From NCBI GenBank assembly GCA_963793645.1, contig CAWCAW010000007.1, forward strand, positions 1 to 64,000: a stretch of 64,000 nucleotides of DNA, given 5' to 3'. This stretch comes from CAWCAW01 sp963793645. GTDB taxonomy: Bacteria > Actinomycetota > Acidimicrobiia > Acidimicrobiales > UBA8190. A model generated the notes under the pieces. The model ran no database searches. It had not been told where the DNA came from and saw nothing but the letters and a program-made list of their open reading frames with translations. Each line of letters opens with the position of its first letter. Position 1 is the first letter of the stretch. The translations under genes were made by a program, and so were the position numbers. Shown here piece by piece: positions 7,727 through 17,314 of this stretch.

Positions 7727-8221
7727 GGCCTTTCATGGCTCACTGTCGTTCGGAAGCACGTCCATGCAATTCACGCCACCGCCTCCGAGTTCCCTTGATT
7801 ATCAGGTAACCGAAGAACCACAATGATCCGGCAGTAGCACAGATGCCTTGTCCCACGGCAAGTCCGTGCCGAAAACACCGCCACTCTCGACGTCTGCCGG
7901 TGCTCTCTTGCGCTCGAGATCCGGGAAGTATTTGGTGTTGACGAACGAGCGCGACACGTATCCAAATTCCCGTCGCAAGACTCTCCACCGCCAAGAAGGC
8001 TAGAGCGTCCTCTAGGCCTAGATTTCCAGCGTGGAATTACCAGACGGGCCGAGCCCGAACGTTCCATACGCCCCCCAGCACCTGTTCCCGACTCGCACTC
8101 CAAAAGAGAGCTTGGCCAACTGTCACAGAGGCCACGACAGCGTCCCATCGAGTTGTCAGGGCCGGATCTTCGATACATGCTGGCCATCACCACGGGCACT
8201 CCGGGGAACGTTGGGGGGACC
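7727..8221. other. about 495 bp without a convincing gene
   Basis: Several short frames exist on both strands, none with a good start or family motif. The most protein-like is a 51-codon minus frame at 7957-7802 (GTG start, VSRSFVNTKYFPDLERKR at the N-terminus), which might be the tail of a decayed gene. An AT-rich, palindrome-like TCTAGGCCTAGA lies near 8011-8022. I see no RNA gene. Confidence 0.5.
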
Positions 8222-8698
8222 ATGACGACTTCGCTGGTGTTCTACGCGGTGCTGGGACTGGCCAGCACGGCCGTCGCCTTTGTGTGCAACCGGCGCCTTT
8301 TTGCCCACGACGGAGCCGGCCAGGTGTCGGTGCTCGAGGGCTCGTTCTACTTTTTTGGGCTCGTCTCGCTGTGCCTCGGCTGGTACTTCAACATCCGATA
8401 CGTTCACCACAGCCCGCATAACGCCAGTTACGTCAACTACGTGAAGGCCCTCTTTACGAACTGGGCCTCGGACTCTGCCGCTCAGGACTACACGATGGTG
8501 AACCTCGTCCTGCTTCCGTTGTGGACGATCGTCGACGGACGACGCCGTGGGCTACGCGCCCCATGGATCTTCTTTGTGATGAGCCTCTTCACCAGCCTGG
8601 CCTTCTCCATGGCCTTCTATCTGGCGTTCGTAGAGCGCCAGATCCGCTACAACCGGGAGGCGCTTACCTCGTCGAGCACGGCAAAGCCACAGTTGTAG
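8222..8698 (+). CDS. DUF2834-like integral membrane protein
   Basis: 158 residues from ATG 8222, which follows a GGGGGG tract 3-8 nt upstream; an upstream in-frame start at 8153 would add an unlikely polar extension. Four membrane segments are visible (about 5-24, 40-58, 93-110 and 117-140), with the aromatic loop WYFNIRYVHHSPHNASYVNY between the second and third and FTNWASDSAAQDYTMVNL before the third, as in DUF2834 proteins. Function is unknown. Its last 52 bp overlap the end of the converging oxidoreductase gene. Confidence 0.72.
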   Translation: MTTSLVFYAVLGLASTAVAFVCNRRLFAHDGAGQVSVLEGSFYFFGLVSLCLGWYFNIRYVHHSPHNASYVNYVKALFTNWASDSAAQDYTMVNLVLLPLWTIVDGRRRGLRAPWIFFVMSLFTSLAFSMAFYLAFVERQIRYNREALTSSSTAKPQL

Positions 8699-10251
8699 CC
8701 CGGTATGAAGGTGACCCCGGGCCCGCCGTGGCACCCCGCACCACAAAGGAACAGGCCTTCGATCGGGATGGGATTGTCAGGCCACCCCCGCGCCCCGGGG
8801 CGAAACGGGCCCATGAACTCGGGTTGCAACAGACCATGGGTGAAATCGCCGCCCGTGCAGCCGAACATCAGCTCGTAGGTGTACGCCGGGTAGTTGAATT
8901 GACGATCGACGAGTTCAGGTAAGTTGGGGGCATAGGTGGCGATCTTGTCCACGATGCGACCCGCCATCTCATCGCGAAGTTTGGATTGTTCTGCGTGGGT
9001 GGCGCCGATGGGAAAATAGAAGGCGAACCCGCTGGCGGCGTGCTTGGTGGGAGGTGCCATGCTGGGGTCACGCAAGGTCGGGATCTGAAGGTTGAATGAC
9101 GGCGACTCGGGAACCCGACCACGTACGCAACCCTCATAATCCCGTTGCATCTGCTCGGCCGTCTCGAAGAACGTCACGTTGTGCCGAACATCGGCTTCGT
9201 TCAGCACGGCGTAGGGGCCGACGTATTCAGGCAATCCATTCAGAGCGAAATGCACCTGAAAGTACGCGGCCCGGTGGTCGATGGCGTCGATGCGTTGCAC
9301 GAACGCCGGCGGGAGTTGGTCTCGATCGATCAACTGGGTGAAGGTGACGGTGGGATCGAGATTGGACACCACGATGGGAGCCGTGACGATCTCGCCATCG
9401 GTCAAGGTGACCCCCGTGACTCGTCCCTCCGACACCTCTATACGCGAGACCTTGACGTGCCGGCGCAGCTCACCTCCATGGCGTTCGAAGAGCCCGGCCA
9501 GGTGATCCGACAGGGTGCCGATCCCGCCGCGCACCTTGGACATGGTGGCCCCGTTCGGCGACGCCAGGGCGAAAGCAAGGCAGAGCGCGCTGCCGGGCGT
9601 GTACGGACCTCGGTAGGTCGAGTTCACAGCCAAAAAGCTCAGCATGCTGCGGATCTGGGCGTGTTTCTCTCGGTCGGGCAGGAACTGGTCAACGACGTCC
9701 ATGACGCTGCCGAACATGGCGATGCGGATCGCCTCGCGCTCTTTTTCGTTGGCGGCACACGCCCACATCTCGTCAAGGGATTTGGGCGGCTGACGGACCT
9801 CGAACCTGCCGATGGCGCGCGCCGGCGCTTCGGCCCACGCCGCCACCTCTGCCATCCCCATTACGGCCTCGAGGCCGAGAGTCTCACCGAGATGGTCGAG
9901 CAACCGGGTGGGGTCGCTGTAAAGCAGGATCGGTGGTTCGCCCGAAGCACCGATGCTGGCCGATTGCACCTCGGGTTCGTAAATCGGGCACGACGAGAAC
10001 TCGAGGTTGTCGAAGATCTCATCGGGTATGGGGAACTGGATCGACCCGGCCAGCTCGAAGCGATATCCACGGGCCAGTTCCGTTGTGGACGCCATGCCGC
10101 CAATGAAATGGTTCTTTTCGACGCACAAGACCCGCATGCCGCCTCGTGCCATCACGGCAGCCGCCGTCAGTCCATTGTGCCCAGCACCAACGACGATGAC
10201 GTCGTAATCCGACATTTCGGTGACCGTAATCGGTCCCACCGTGTCGTGCAT
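8647..10251 (-). CDS. FAD-dependent phytoene-desaturase-like oxidoreductase
   Basis: 534 residues from ATG 10251; a GTG directly before it and an ATG at 10215 are alternatives. The N-terminal Rossmann motif reads DYDVIVVGAGHNGLTAA, followed by an acidic residue in VLCVEKNHFIGGMAS. The C-terminus has the FAD-clasping GLFLCGAGCHGGPGVTF segment. This is the CrtI/phytoene dehydrogenase-related group that includes carotenoid and other lipid oxidoreductases; no other carotenoid gene is present, so the substrate is open. The start overlaps the stop of the upstream thioesterase gene in a TGATG arrangement, implying coupled translation. The 3' end overlaps 8222-8698 by 52 bp. Confidence 0.82.
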   Translation of the reverse strand: MHDTVGPITVTEMSDYDVIVVGAGHNGLTAAAVMARGGMRVLCVEKNHFIGGMASTTELARGYRFELAGSIQFPIPDEIFDNLEFSSCPIYEPEVQSASIGASGEPPILLYSDPTRLLDHLGETLGLEAVMGMAEVAAWAEAPARAIGRFEVRQPPKSLDEMWACAANEKEREAIRIAMFGSVMDVVDQFLPDREKHAQIRSMLSFLAVNSTYRGPYTPGSALCLAFALASPNGATMSKVRGGIGTLSDHLAGLFERHGGELRRHVKVSRIEVSEGRVTGVTLTDGEIVTAPIVVSNLDPTVTFTQLIDRDQLPPAFVQRIDAIDHRAAYFQVHFALNGLPEYVGPYAVLNEADVRHNVTFFETAEQMQRDYEGCVRGRVPESPSFNLQIPTLRDPSMAPPTKHAASGFAFYFPIGATHAEQSKLRDEMAGRIVDKIATYAPNLPELVDRQFNYPAYTYELMFGCTGGDFTHGLLQPEFMGPFRPGARGWPDNPIPIEGLFLCGAGCHGGPGVTFIPGYNCGFAVLDEVSASRL

Positions 10252-10680
10252 CACACGGCCATTGCCGTTGCCGGTGGGATTGAATACGTCACTTGGGCCT
10301 TGGCCACGACGTCATCACTGCCTTCTGAGCGCAAGAAAACATCCACCACAGCCAAGCGGCTGCCCAGCTTGAGCAGCCTGCCTTCGGCGCCCAGGTCGAC
10401 CAGAGCCGGCCTGCGAAGAAAGTCGATATGCAAACTCGTCGTAACACACAGCGCCACCGGGCCGATCTGTCCGAGGATGGCCAACCACGCCGCGCTCGTC
10501 AGCCAACGCCATGAGCGTCGGGCCCGAGATCGTCCCTCCGGGCCGGCTGTGGGCCGTAGTAACGGGAAGTCGAAGCCGCACCCCCCAGTCGGCCACCTCA
10601 TCGACCACAAACGACGGTGGCGTCTCGGGAAACGACTCGACGAGGAACCGTTGCATCTCCTGGGCAGTCATGACCGGCAC
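10251..10680 (-). pseudogene. PaaI-type hotdog thioesterase gene with a single-base frameshift
   Basis: The first frame (GTG 10680) gives VPVMTAQEMQRFLVESF and the hotdog signature HSRPGGTISGPTLMALAD. It then leaves frame: one extra base at about 10497 separates LAD from SAAWLAILGQIGPVALCVTT in the next frame, which continues to the TGA at 10251. Joined, the protein would be about 142 residues with a normal acyl-CoA thioesterase layout. It is either a recent pseudogene or an assembly error. The start follows TACGAT with a 7-nt gap. The stop overlaps the start of the oxidoreductase gene, so the two probably form an operon. Confidence 0.75.
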
Positions 10681-10687
10681 GACGCGG

Positions 10688-10693
10688 ATCGTA
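10688..10693 (-). promoter_or_regulatory. -10 box TACGAT of the thioesterase-oxidoreductase transcript
   Basis: TACGAT ends 7 nt before GTG 10680, fitting a leaderless mRNA and selecting this start over ATGs at 10713 and 10698. Confidence 0.5.
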
Positions 10694-10742
10694 GTCATCG
10701 TCTGGTGGGACATAATCTCGCCTTGGTCTGCGTGGTGGTGCC

Positions 10743-11837
10743 ATGAGCGAAGAATCGAGACTCCCCGACCCCGGTGAACTCGAGAGCCTGGGGCTCTATG
10801 ACCCTGGAGCTATTGACGCCACCGACCGGCTCGGCTTGATCCACTACGTCATGAGCCGCGGTGCCACGTTGGCAGACGTGGCCGCCGCCGCCAACCTCGG
10901 GGAACTCGCCCTCGATCTCAACTTGCGACCCCGCACGACTCGAACGCTGGGCGACGTCGTGGCATCCACGGGCATGCCGTGGCTAGCGGCGAGCCAGTTG
11001 ATCGCCGCCGTCGGCCTCGCCACGGACCCTGACGCGCCCGTGACCGCTGATGAAGCCGCTGCCATCGAGCTCCTGGCCCTGACCAGCAGCACCCTGCTCG
11101 GCGAAGCAGCCACGATGCAAGTGGCCCGAGTGGCGGGCAACGCCATGACCCGGGTGGCGGAAACACTTGTCGGTGCGTTCCGGCTTCGTTTCGAGCTGCC
11201 GCGCCGAGATTCCGGCGCCCCCTACGTCGAGGTCGTCAAGGAGTACGCGCAGGTCGCCCAAGCATTGCTCCCGTCATTTATCCGCACCCTCGACGCCGCC
11301 CTGCGACGCCAGATCGTGGCGGTGACGGAAGGGATCTGGTCCACAGACGACGAGCGATCGGCGGTCACCCTGCTGCGCACCGTCGGATTCGTCGATTTGG
11401 TGGGCTACACCGCGCAGAGCTCGACGCTTTCGGTGCGCGAGCTCATCGAGGTGCTCATCGATTTCGACAGCCGCACGGCTGAGATCGTGGCGCGAGGAGA
11501 CGGGCAGATCATCAAGATGATCGGGGACGAGGTCATGTTTGTCACCGACGACGCCGCCGATGCCTGTGCCATTGCCTTGGAGCTCGTCGACGCGTCCGGA
11601 GGTCAGCTCCCCGCCGTGCGCGTCGGCTTGGCCACCGGCGAGATGATCTCCATCTTCGGCGATCTCTACGGTCCTGATGTCAACCTCGCCGCCCGCCTGG
11701 TGGCGGCGGCCGAGCCAGGCACCGTGTTCGTGTCAGAACGCGTCCGAGATGAATGTCACGCCCGGCAGTTCGACGCACTCCCCCCACTCGACTTGAAGGG
11801 CTTTGCGACGCCGGTCACGGCCTACCAGGTCCATTAA
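10743..11837 (+). CDS. class III adenylate cyclase with N-terminal regulatory domain
   Basis: 364 residues. The C-terminal half (about 210-364) is a class III cyclase domain: metal-binding Asp218 in GFVDLVGYT and Asp262 in MIGDEVMF, a substrate-specifying Lys in IIKMIGDE, the partner Asp in YGPDVN, and the transition-state Asn and Arg in NLAAR. The Lys/Asp pair indicates ATP rather than GTP as substrate, so the product should be cAMP. The N-terminal 200 residues are helical and resemble the autoinhibitory, pH-responsive domain of mycobacterial Rv1264. The protein is soluble and should act as a homodimer. It is divergent from the thioesterase gene; a TAATCT box at 10711-10716 could serve it. 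Confidence 0.88.
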   Translation: MSEESRLPDPGELESLGLYDPGAIDATDRLGLIHYVMSRGATLADVAAAANLGELALDLNLRPRTTRTLGDVVASTGMPWLAASQLIAAVGLATDPDAPVTADEAAAIELLALTSSTLLGEAATMQVARVAGNAMTRVAETLVGAFRLRFELPRRDSGAPYVEVVKEYAQVAQALLPSFIRTLDAALRRQIVAVTEGIWSTDDERSAVTLLRTVGFVDLVGYTAQSSTLSVRELIEVLIDFDSRTAEIVARGDGQIIKMIGDEVMFVTDDAADACAIALELVDASGGQLPAVRVGLATGEMISIFGDLYGPDVNLAARLVAAAEPGTVFVSERVRDECHARQFDALPPLDLKGFATPVTAYQVH

Positions 11838-11865
11838 TGACCGAACCACCCACCGCTGAAGGCTC

Positions 11866-12726
11866 CTAAGCGCCGATCGACAGTGCGGTGGCCTCCCCGA
11901 GCACTTCATCGGCGAAGCGTCGCAGTCCATCGATGGTCTGGCGACCACTGGACCACGGCCGCACCAGGGCACGCCCGACGCCGGCAACGGCGGCACGGCG
12001 CAGCGCGTCGAGATCGGCCGGTGTCCCCATGGTGATCTCGACGGTCCCCGGGCGCTCGACGCTGTCGCGCAACTCGGCGATACGGGCGATGGAAGCCGGC
12101 AGTTGCTCGATGGTGTGGTTCATCGGTATCCACCCGTCGCCCACCAGCGCGGCGCGTCGCAGCGCGGCGGCGCCGTCGCCTCCGATGTGCATCGGAGGCC
12201 AGGGGGACTGGACCGGTTTCGGTTCGAACATGACGGGACCGAAATCGAAGTTCTTGCCGTGATGCTCGATCACCGCATCGCTCCACAGCCGTTGGCACAC
12301 GGCAATGGCCTCGTCCACCCGCGTTCCCCGGCGGGCAAAGTCGAGCCCCACGGCATCCCACTCGGCCTCGAGCCAGCTCGCCCCGACACCGAACTCCGCT
12401 CGCCCGCCCGACACGATGTCGAGCGTGGCGACGGCACGAGCCACCACGAAGGGATGGCGCAGGCCGATGTTGTAGACGTGTGTCCCGAAACGGATCTGCT
12501 CGGTACAGCCGGCCAGGTAGGACAGGTAGGCCAAGGCGTCGAAGACGGGTACGTCAGAAGGGATGGGTGGGTGCGCGGCCCCTGCATAGGGGCTTCCATC
12601 CGAAGCCACCGGCAGCACCAGGTGCTCGGGCATCCACACCGATTCGTAGCCGAGCCGATCGGCCTCGCGGCTCACCTCGGTCCAACGCTCGGGTCGTACC
12701 GTGCCCAGTGCGATGCCGATCTTCAT
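11866..12726 (-). CDS. LLM-class F420-dependent oxidoreductase
   Basis: 286 residues from ATG 12726, which has AGGAAGG nine bases upstream; an in-frame ATG at 12777 would add a non-family tail. It starts MKIGIALGTVRPERWTEVSREADRLGYESVWMPEHL, the first strand and helix of the luciferase-like barrel, and has the central VSGGRAEFGVGASW and PVQSPWPPMHIGGDG segments typical of F420-type members. Such enzymes use reduced or oxidised F420 for hydride transfer; the substrate cannot be read from sequence. It converges on the cyclase gene. Confidence 0.82.
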   Translation of the reverse strand: MKIGIALGTVRPERWTEVSREADRLGYESVWMPEHLVLPVASDGSPYAGAAHPPIPSDVPVFDALAYLSYLAGCTEQIRFGTHVYNIGLRHPFVVARAVATLDIVSGGRAEFGVGASWLEAEWDAVGLDFARRGTRVDEAIAVCQRLWSDAVIEHHGKNFDFGPVMFEPKPVQSPWPPMHIGGDGAAALRRAALVGDGWIPMNHTIEQLPASIARIAELRDSVERPGTVEITMGTPADLDALRRAAVAGVGRALVRPWSSGRQTIDGLRRFADEVLGEATALSIGA

Positions 12727-12858
12727 CGGGCTGTGCCTTCCTGTCGTCTCGAAGTCGTTCCCGGCGATCGTACCCACTGAGTCGTTGATGGAGCTTCTTG
12801 GCCGGAGGTGCCGGCGACGACGACGGCAGGCTGGCTGGCTGGGTGCTACGACAGGAGC

Positions 12859-14787
12859 ATGGACCCGGCCACCTCACCACCATCGCCGCTCCCTCTTGCG
12901 AGCCCGCACCCCCTTGACCCGCTGTCGGTCGAAGAGCTGCGCCGTGCCGTCGTCATCGTGCGAGCCGATGCACGTATTGCGGCCACGGCCCGGTTCGCCG
13001 ATGTGTACCACGAGGAGCCCAGCAAAGATACGTTGACCACCTACCGCACAGACGGCAACGACATCGACCGGCGCGTGTGCTTCCGCCTTGTCAGCGGACC
13101 GGAATTGTCCTGCACCGAGGTGCTGGTCTCGCTGACGACCGACGCGGTGGTATCGGTCACCGAAATCGTCGGTGTGTGCCCCACCATGCTCGTCGAGGAG
13201 AGTTGGCTCACCGCCGAAGCCGTTCGGGCCGACGCGCGCTGGCAGGAGGCCATGCGCCGTCGCGGCATCGATGACTGGAGCACGGTAGAGGTGAGCCCAT
13301 GGCCGGCCGGGCGCTTCGGCCTATCCCAGGAGCACGGACGCCGTCTCGGTCGCGCCATCTCCTACCGGCGCGACGAGCCCAAGGACAATCCCTACGCTCG
13401 GCCCATCGAAGGTGTCATCGCCCTGGTCGACCTCGGCCGCCATGAAGTACTCGATGTGATCGATCACGGGGTCGCCCCGGTGCCGGGCGGTCTCGGTCGG
13501 TACCAATCGACCGACACGGGGCCGTGGCGAGACGATCTCCGGCCCATCGAGATCACCCAATCGGACGGGCCGAGCTTTACCTTGGAGGGCAACGTGCTGG
13601 GCTGGCAGCGCTGGTCGATGCGAGTCAGCCTCGATCCACACGAGGGGATCGTGCTCCACGGCGTCAGCTACGAAGACCACGGTCGAGTCAGGTCCATCTT
13701 GCACCGCGCCTCCATCACCGAGATGGTCGTTCCCTACGGCGACCCGGGGCCCATGCACGGTTGGAAGAACGCCTTCGACGCCAGCGAGTGGGGCCTGGGA
13801 AAGATGGCCAACCCCCTGACCCCCGGCTGCGATTGCCTGGGCGAGATCCGCTACCTCGACGCCGCCATGGTCGGTGAAGGCGGGGACGTGTATGTCATCA
13901 AAGGCGCCGTATGTATTCACGAAGAGGACGTCGGTATCGGCTGGAAACACGTCGATCTCACCGTGGGGAGCACCGAGGTGCGGCGATCCCGGCGGTTGGT
14001 GGTGAGCTCGATCGTCACGGCCGGAAACTACGACTACGGGTTCTTCTGGTACTTCTACCTCGACGGCACCATCGAGATGGAGGTGAAGCTCACCGGCATC
14101 GTCACCACCATCGCCACCCAACCCGGTGAAATCCCCACCCATGGGACCCGCATCACCGCCGAGCTGGCCGCACCGAACCACCAGCACTTGTTCTGCGCCC
14201 GCCTCGACGTCGAGATCGACGGCGCGGCCAACTCGATCTACGAAGTCGATGTGGAAGCTGAACCGGCTGGGCCCGACAACCCTTGGGGCAACGCCTTTGT
14301 CGCTCGGGCCACAGCCCTCGAGCACGAGCTCGACGCCCAGCGCCAGGTCGATCCCACCAGGAGTCGGGTGTGGAAGATCGTGAACCCGGATGTGCCCAAC
14401 GCGGCGGGCGACCCGGTCGCCTACAAACTCGTGCCGGGTCCTACCCCCACGCTTTTGGCCGATCAGCACTCGAGCATCGGTCGCCGGGCGGGCTTTGCCA
14501 CCCACAACCTATGGGTCACGCCCTATGACCCCAAAGAGCGCTGGGCCGCCGGGGACTATCCCAACCAACATCAAGGGGGCGACGGACTGCCGCGCTGGAC
14601 CGCCGCCAATCGATCCTTGGTGCACACCGACCTCGTCGTATGGCACACCTTCGGCGTCACCCACATCGTCCGGCCCGAGGATTGGCCGGTCATGCCCGTC
14701 GAGCGAACCGGGTTCTCACTGGTTCCGGCCGGATTCTTCGACGCCAACCCCGCTTTGGACCTCCCCCCGCCCCACCACCGGGACTGA
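12859..14787 (+). CDS. copper-containing primary amine oxidase
   Basis: 642 residues from ATG 12859. The topaquinone precursor is Tyr391 in TAGNYDYGFFWYFY. The catalytic base is probably the Asp in VIDHGVAP (about residue 200). Copper ligands are expected from the HQHLFCARLD pair and a His near the C-terminus (YDPKERWAAGDYPNQHQGG and VVWHTFGVTHIVRPEDWPVM regions). Length and motif order match bacterial amine oxidases, which oxidise primary amines to aldehyde, ammonia and hydrogen peroxide, often for use of aromatic or biogenic amines as nitrogen sources. A weaker TACGAC box lies 6 nt before this ATG; GTG 12808 is an upstream alternative. Confidence 0.9.
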   Translation: MDPATSPPSPLPLASPHPLDPLSVEELRRAVVIVRADARIAATARFADVYHEEPSKDTLTTYRTDGNDIDRRVCFRLVSGPELSCTEVLVSLTTDAVVSVTEIVGVCPTMLVEESWLTAEAVRADARWQEAMRRRGIDDWSTVEVSPWPAGRFGLSQEHGRRLGRAISYRRDEPKDNPYARPIEGVIALVDLGRHEVLDVIDHGVAPVPGGLGRYQSTDTGPWRDDLRPIEITQSDGPSFTLEGNVLGWQRWSMRVSLDPHEGIVLHGVSYEDHGRVRSILHRASITEMVVPYGDPGPMHGWKNAFDASEWGLGKMANPLTPGCDCLGEIRYLDAAMVGEGGDVYVIKGAVCIHEEDVGIGWKHVDLTVGSTEVRRSRRLVVSSIVTAGNYDYGFFWYFYLDGTIEMEVKLTGIVTTIATQPGEIPTHGTRITAELAAPNHQHLFCARLDVEIDGAANSIYEVDVEAEPAGPDNPWGNAFVARATALEHELDAQRQVDPTRSRVWKIVNPDVPNAAGDPVAYKLVPGPTPTLLADQHSSIGRRAGFATHNLWVTPYDPKERWAAGDYPNQHQGGDGLPRWTAANRSLVHTDLVVWHTFGVTHIVRPEDWPVMPVERTGFSLVPAGFFDANPALDLPPPHHRD

Positions 14788-14908
14788 TCCCGTCTGCGCA
14801 CGGCTCCTGGCGCATGTGTCCCATGGCGCGTCAAAGCGCGTACCGTCTGTGCGCACGCCTCGAAACCGCCGAAGCACTCGGTGGGTGAAGAAGGAGAGGA
14901 GCTCGAGA

Positions 14909-15844
14909 ATGGCGGATCGGGTCGAGTACGACGAGTTCGGGTTGTTCCACGAGAACGCCGAAGAGTACGGACTGCCCTTCGCGAGCCCTCCCGTAGTGCG
15001 ACGCGTGTCGGTCGAGGTGGGCGAGGGCCGGCACTTGAGCGCATTGGTATGGAAGGACGACGAACCGGAGCTCGTGTTCCTGCACGGTGGCGCCCAGAAC
15101 GCCCACACGTGGGACACCGTGGCCATGGTTCTGGATCGTCCGCTCGTGGCGATCGATCTGCCCGGACACGGCCACTCCGACGCACCGGGAGCGCACCCGG
15201 GCGGGCAGATGAACACGGCGGGCAACGCCATCGACGTCGCCACCGTCATACGGGCCATCGCCCCCGCCGCCCAAGCGGTGGTGGGGATGTCACTGGGGGG
15301 CCTGACGACCATTTCACTGGCGGACCACGCACCCGAGTTGGTCCGTAAGGTCGTCCTCGTCGACATCCTGCCCGGAATCAAGGGTGCCAAAGCCAAGCAC
15401 GTCACCGATTTCGTCCAAGCGGCATCGAACTTCACCAGCCTCGACGAACTCATGGACTTGACGCTGCGCTTCAATCCGACTCGGTCCCCGACATCGCTTC
15501 GGCGAGGCATCTTGCACAACGCCGAGCAACAAGACGACGGCACATGGGTCTGGCGTTGGGCGCGCCACCGGCCGCGCCTTGTGGTCGACGAGACGGTTCC
15601 GGCGGCGCCCACTGAGCACTACTTCGACGATTTGTGGAGCGCACTTACGTCGATCACCGTGCCCGTGTTATTGGCCCGCGGCATGCGGCCCGACTCGGTG
15701 TTGACCGATGAGGACGAGAGCGAGCTGCGCCGACGAATGCCGTCGGCTCGTGTTGTCCACGTCGACGGTGCCGGGCACAGCCTGCAAGGCGACACTCCCC
15801 TGGAGCTGGCCGCCATTGTCGAGGACTTCGTTTTCGAGAATTGA
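14909..15844 (+). CDS. alpha/beta hydrolase
   Basis: 311 residues from ATG 14909, with AAGGAGAGGA upstream. The fold signature is complete: oxyanion-side HGGAQNAHTW, the nucleophile elbow GMSLGG with Ser128, and a late His in VDGAGHSLQGDTP. A TACCGT box near 14837 could be its promoter, giving a leader of about 65 nt. The substrate is unknown; proteins of this type include esterases and C-C hydrolases. It follows the amine oxidase gene on the same strand by 121 bp, so co-expression is possible but not shown. Confidence 0.82.
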   Translation: MADRVEYDEFGLFHENAEEYGLPFASPPVVRRVSVEVGEGRHLSALVWKDDEPELVFLHGGAQNAHTWDTVAMVLDRPLVAIDLPGHGHSDAPGAHPGGQMNTAGNAIDVATVIRAIAPAAQAVVGMSLGGLTTISLADHAPELVRKVVLVDILPGIKGAKAKHVTDFVQAASNFTSLDELMDLTLRFNPTRSPTSLRRGILHNAEQQDDGTWVWRWARHRPRLVVDETVPAAPTEHYFDDLWSALTSITVPVLLARGMRPDSVLTDEDESELRRRMPSARVVHVDGAGHSLQGDTPLELAAIVEDFVFEN

Positions 15845-16042
15845 GGGACCCGTTCTCGGCCCCGTCGAGCCTGACCGCGGGCCATGGCCGGCCCATGAGT
15901 CCGACAAAAGATCGGACACCTCGGAATCTTTGCGTACGGCGAGGGGTTGCACGGGTGTGATTTGGTCCTGCGCGTGCGGAGGGCGGACATGTGGAGCGGG
16001 TGATCTGAGAGAGGGCACGGGGCACATGGGACAGACGGTCGC

Positions 16043-17263
16043 ATGATCGCTGGGGTGATGTTGGCGTTGGTCGCCAGCGTGTTCACGGCGTCGGCCTCGG
16101 TTACCCAACGCTTTGCCGCGGCTCCGGCTCCCGGCGAGTTGGCCTTCAGCTTGCGGCTCATTCACTACCTGATGCGCAAGCCGGTCTGGTTCATCGGCAT
16201 CTTGTGCATGATCGCGGGCTTCGTCTTTCAAGTGGCCGCCCTGCGAGTGGGGAGCTTGAGCCTCGTCCAACCGGTCATCGCCACCGAGCTCTTGCTCGTC
16301 TTCGGGTTCCTGGCCCTGCGCAGCCCTCGCCGCGTCTTGCGACGCGATTGGTTGGCCGCCCTCGCCATGGCCGTGGGGCTGGCCAGTTTCCTCGGCATCG
16401 CCCATCCCGAAGGGGGTTCGAACCACGCCACCCATGCGCTGTGGCTGGTGGCCGGTCTGGGAACGCTGGGGGCGACTCTCGTGTTTTGGACCTTGGCCCG
16501 GCTTCCCCTACGCGGCGGTCGGGCTCCTTCCCCGTCGCGCCGGGCCGCCTTGCTGGCGGTATCGGCCGGAATCGCCTGGGGATTCGTAGCGGCGGTGATC
16601 AAGGAATTGAGTAGCCACCTGGCCGGCGGCCCCTACGGCGTGCTCACCAACTGGTCGCCCTACGTCTTGCTGCTGGCCGGTGCCGGGGCGTTCTTCTTGC
16701 TGTCCAACGCGTTCCAAGCGGGGCCGTTAGCGGCGTCACAGCCGGCCCTGACCATCGTGGACCCGTTGGTGGCCAGCATGCTCGGGATGCTCCTTTTCAA
16801 GGACAGGGTCCGTCACGACCCCGTGGAGCTGTTGGGAGAGCTCGTGGCCCTGATGATCCTGGTGGGCGGAGTGATCATGCTCAGTCGGAGCCCCTTGGTC
16901 CAAGGAGAATCGGCAGAACGGGCCGAAGTTCCGCCACCGGTTCACGCTCCCCCATCTGCAGAAATCGACACGCTCGACCTCGCCCTGGCATCGGCACCGA
17001 CATCGGGCGGCAATGGCAGCTGCGCTCACCGCCGAGGGCCGGTCGGCACCGGCGTGTCGGCCGCACCACGGACTCGTCGGGCTCGTTCGATGTCGATAGC
17101 GGCACCACGACGTCGACGATACGGGGTCCATTCCATCCGGAGCTCCGCCCTTCGCAGGAGCGACGCCTCATTCACCAGGGTCGCCGAGATGGGCATCCCA
17201 GTATCGGTGGAAACGGCATCGGTGGAAGCGGCATCGGTGGAAACGAACACAGCCGACTTTTGA
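16043..17263 (+). CDS. DMT-superfamily (EamA-like) transporter
   Basis: 406 residues. About nine or ten membrane segments fill residues 1-290 in two related halves; LVQPVIATELLLVFGFLAL and SQPALTIVDPLVASMLGML are the matching re-entrant ends typical of DMT proteins (the DUF/EamA group that includes magnesium- and metabolite-transporter relatives). The last 110 residues are a soluble, Arg- and Ala-rich tail. It ends in three near-identical pentapeptides (SVETA, SVEAA, SVETN) coded by a 15-bp repeat at 17204-17248. The tail is not a family feature and may be a late extension. The substrate is unknown. Confidence 0.72.
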   Translation: MIAGVMLALVASVFTASASVTQRFAAAPAPGELAFSLRLIHYLMRKPVWFIGILCMIAGFVFQVAALRVGSLSLVQPVIATELLLVFGFLALRSPRRVLRRDWLAALAMAVGLASFLGIAHPEGGSNHATHALWLVAGLGTLGATLVFWTLARLPLRGGRAPSPSRRAALLAVSAGIAWGFVAAVIKELSSHLAGGPYGVLTNWSPYVLLLAGAGAFFLLSNAFQAGPLAASQPALTIVDPLVASMLGMLLFKDRVRHDPVELLGELVALMILVGGVIMLSRSPLVQGESAERAEVPPPVHAPPSAEIDTLDLALASAPTSGGNGSCAHRRGPVGTGVSAAPRTRRARSMSIAAPRRRRYGVHSIRSSALRRSDASFTRVAEMGIPVSVETASVEAASVETNTADF

Positions 17264-17314
17264 CGTCCACCGGCCGTCCTGCGCCCACGGCGATGGACCC
17301 GATGGGCGGGGTGC

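Noticed and set aside
7802..7957. 51-codon minus frame with protein-like sequence
   Set aside because: No convincing start or family match; could be the tail of a decayed gene, too weak to call.
9145..10746. 533-codon plus-strand frame
   Set aside because: Antisense to the FAD oxidoreductase gene, which has clear family motifs on the other strand.
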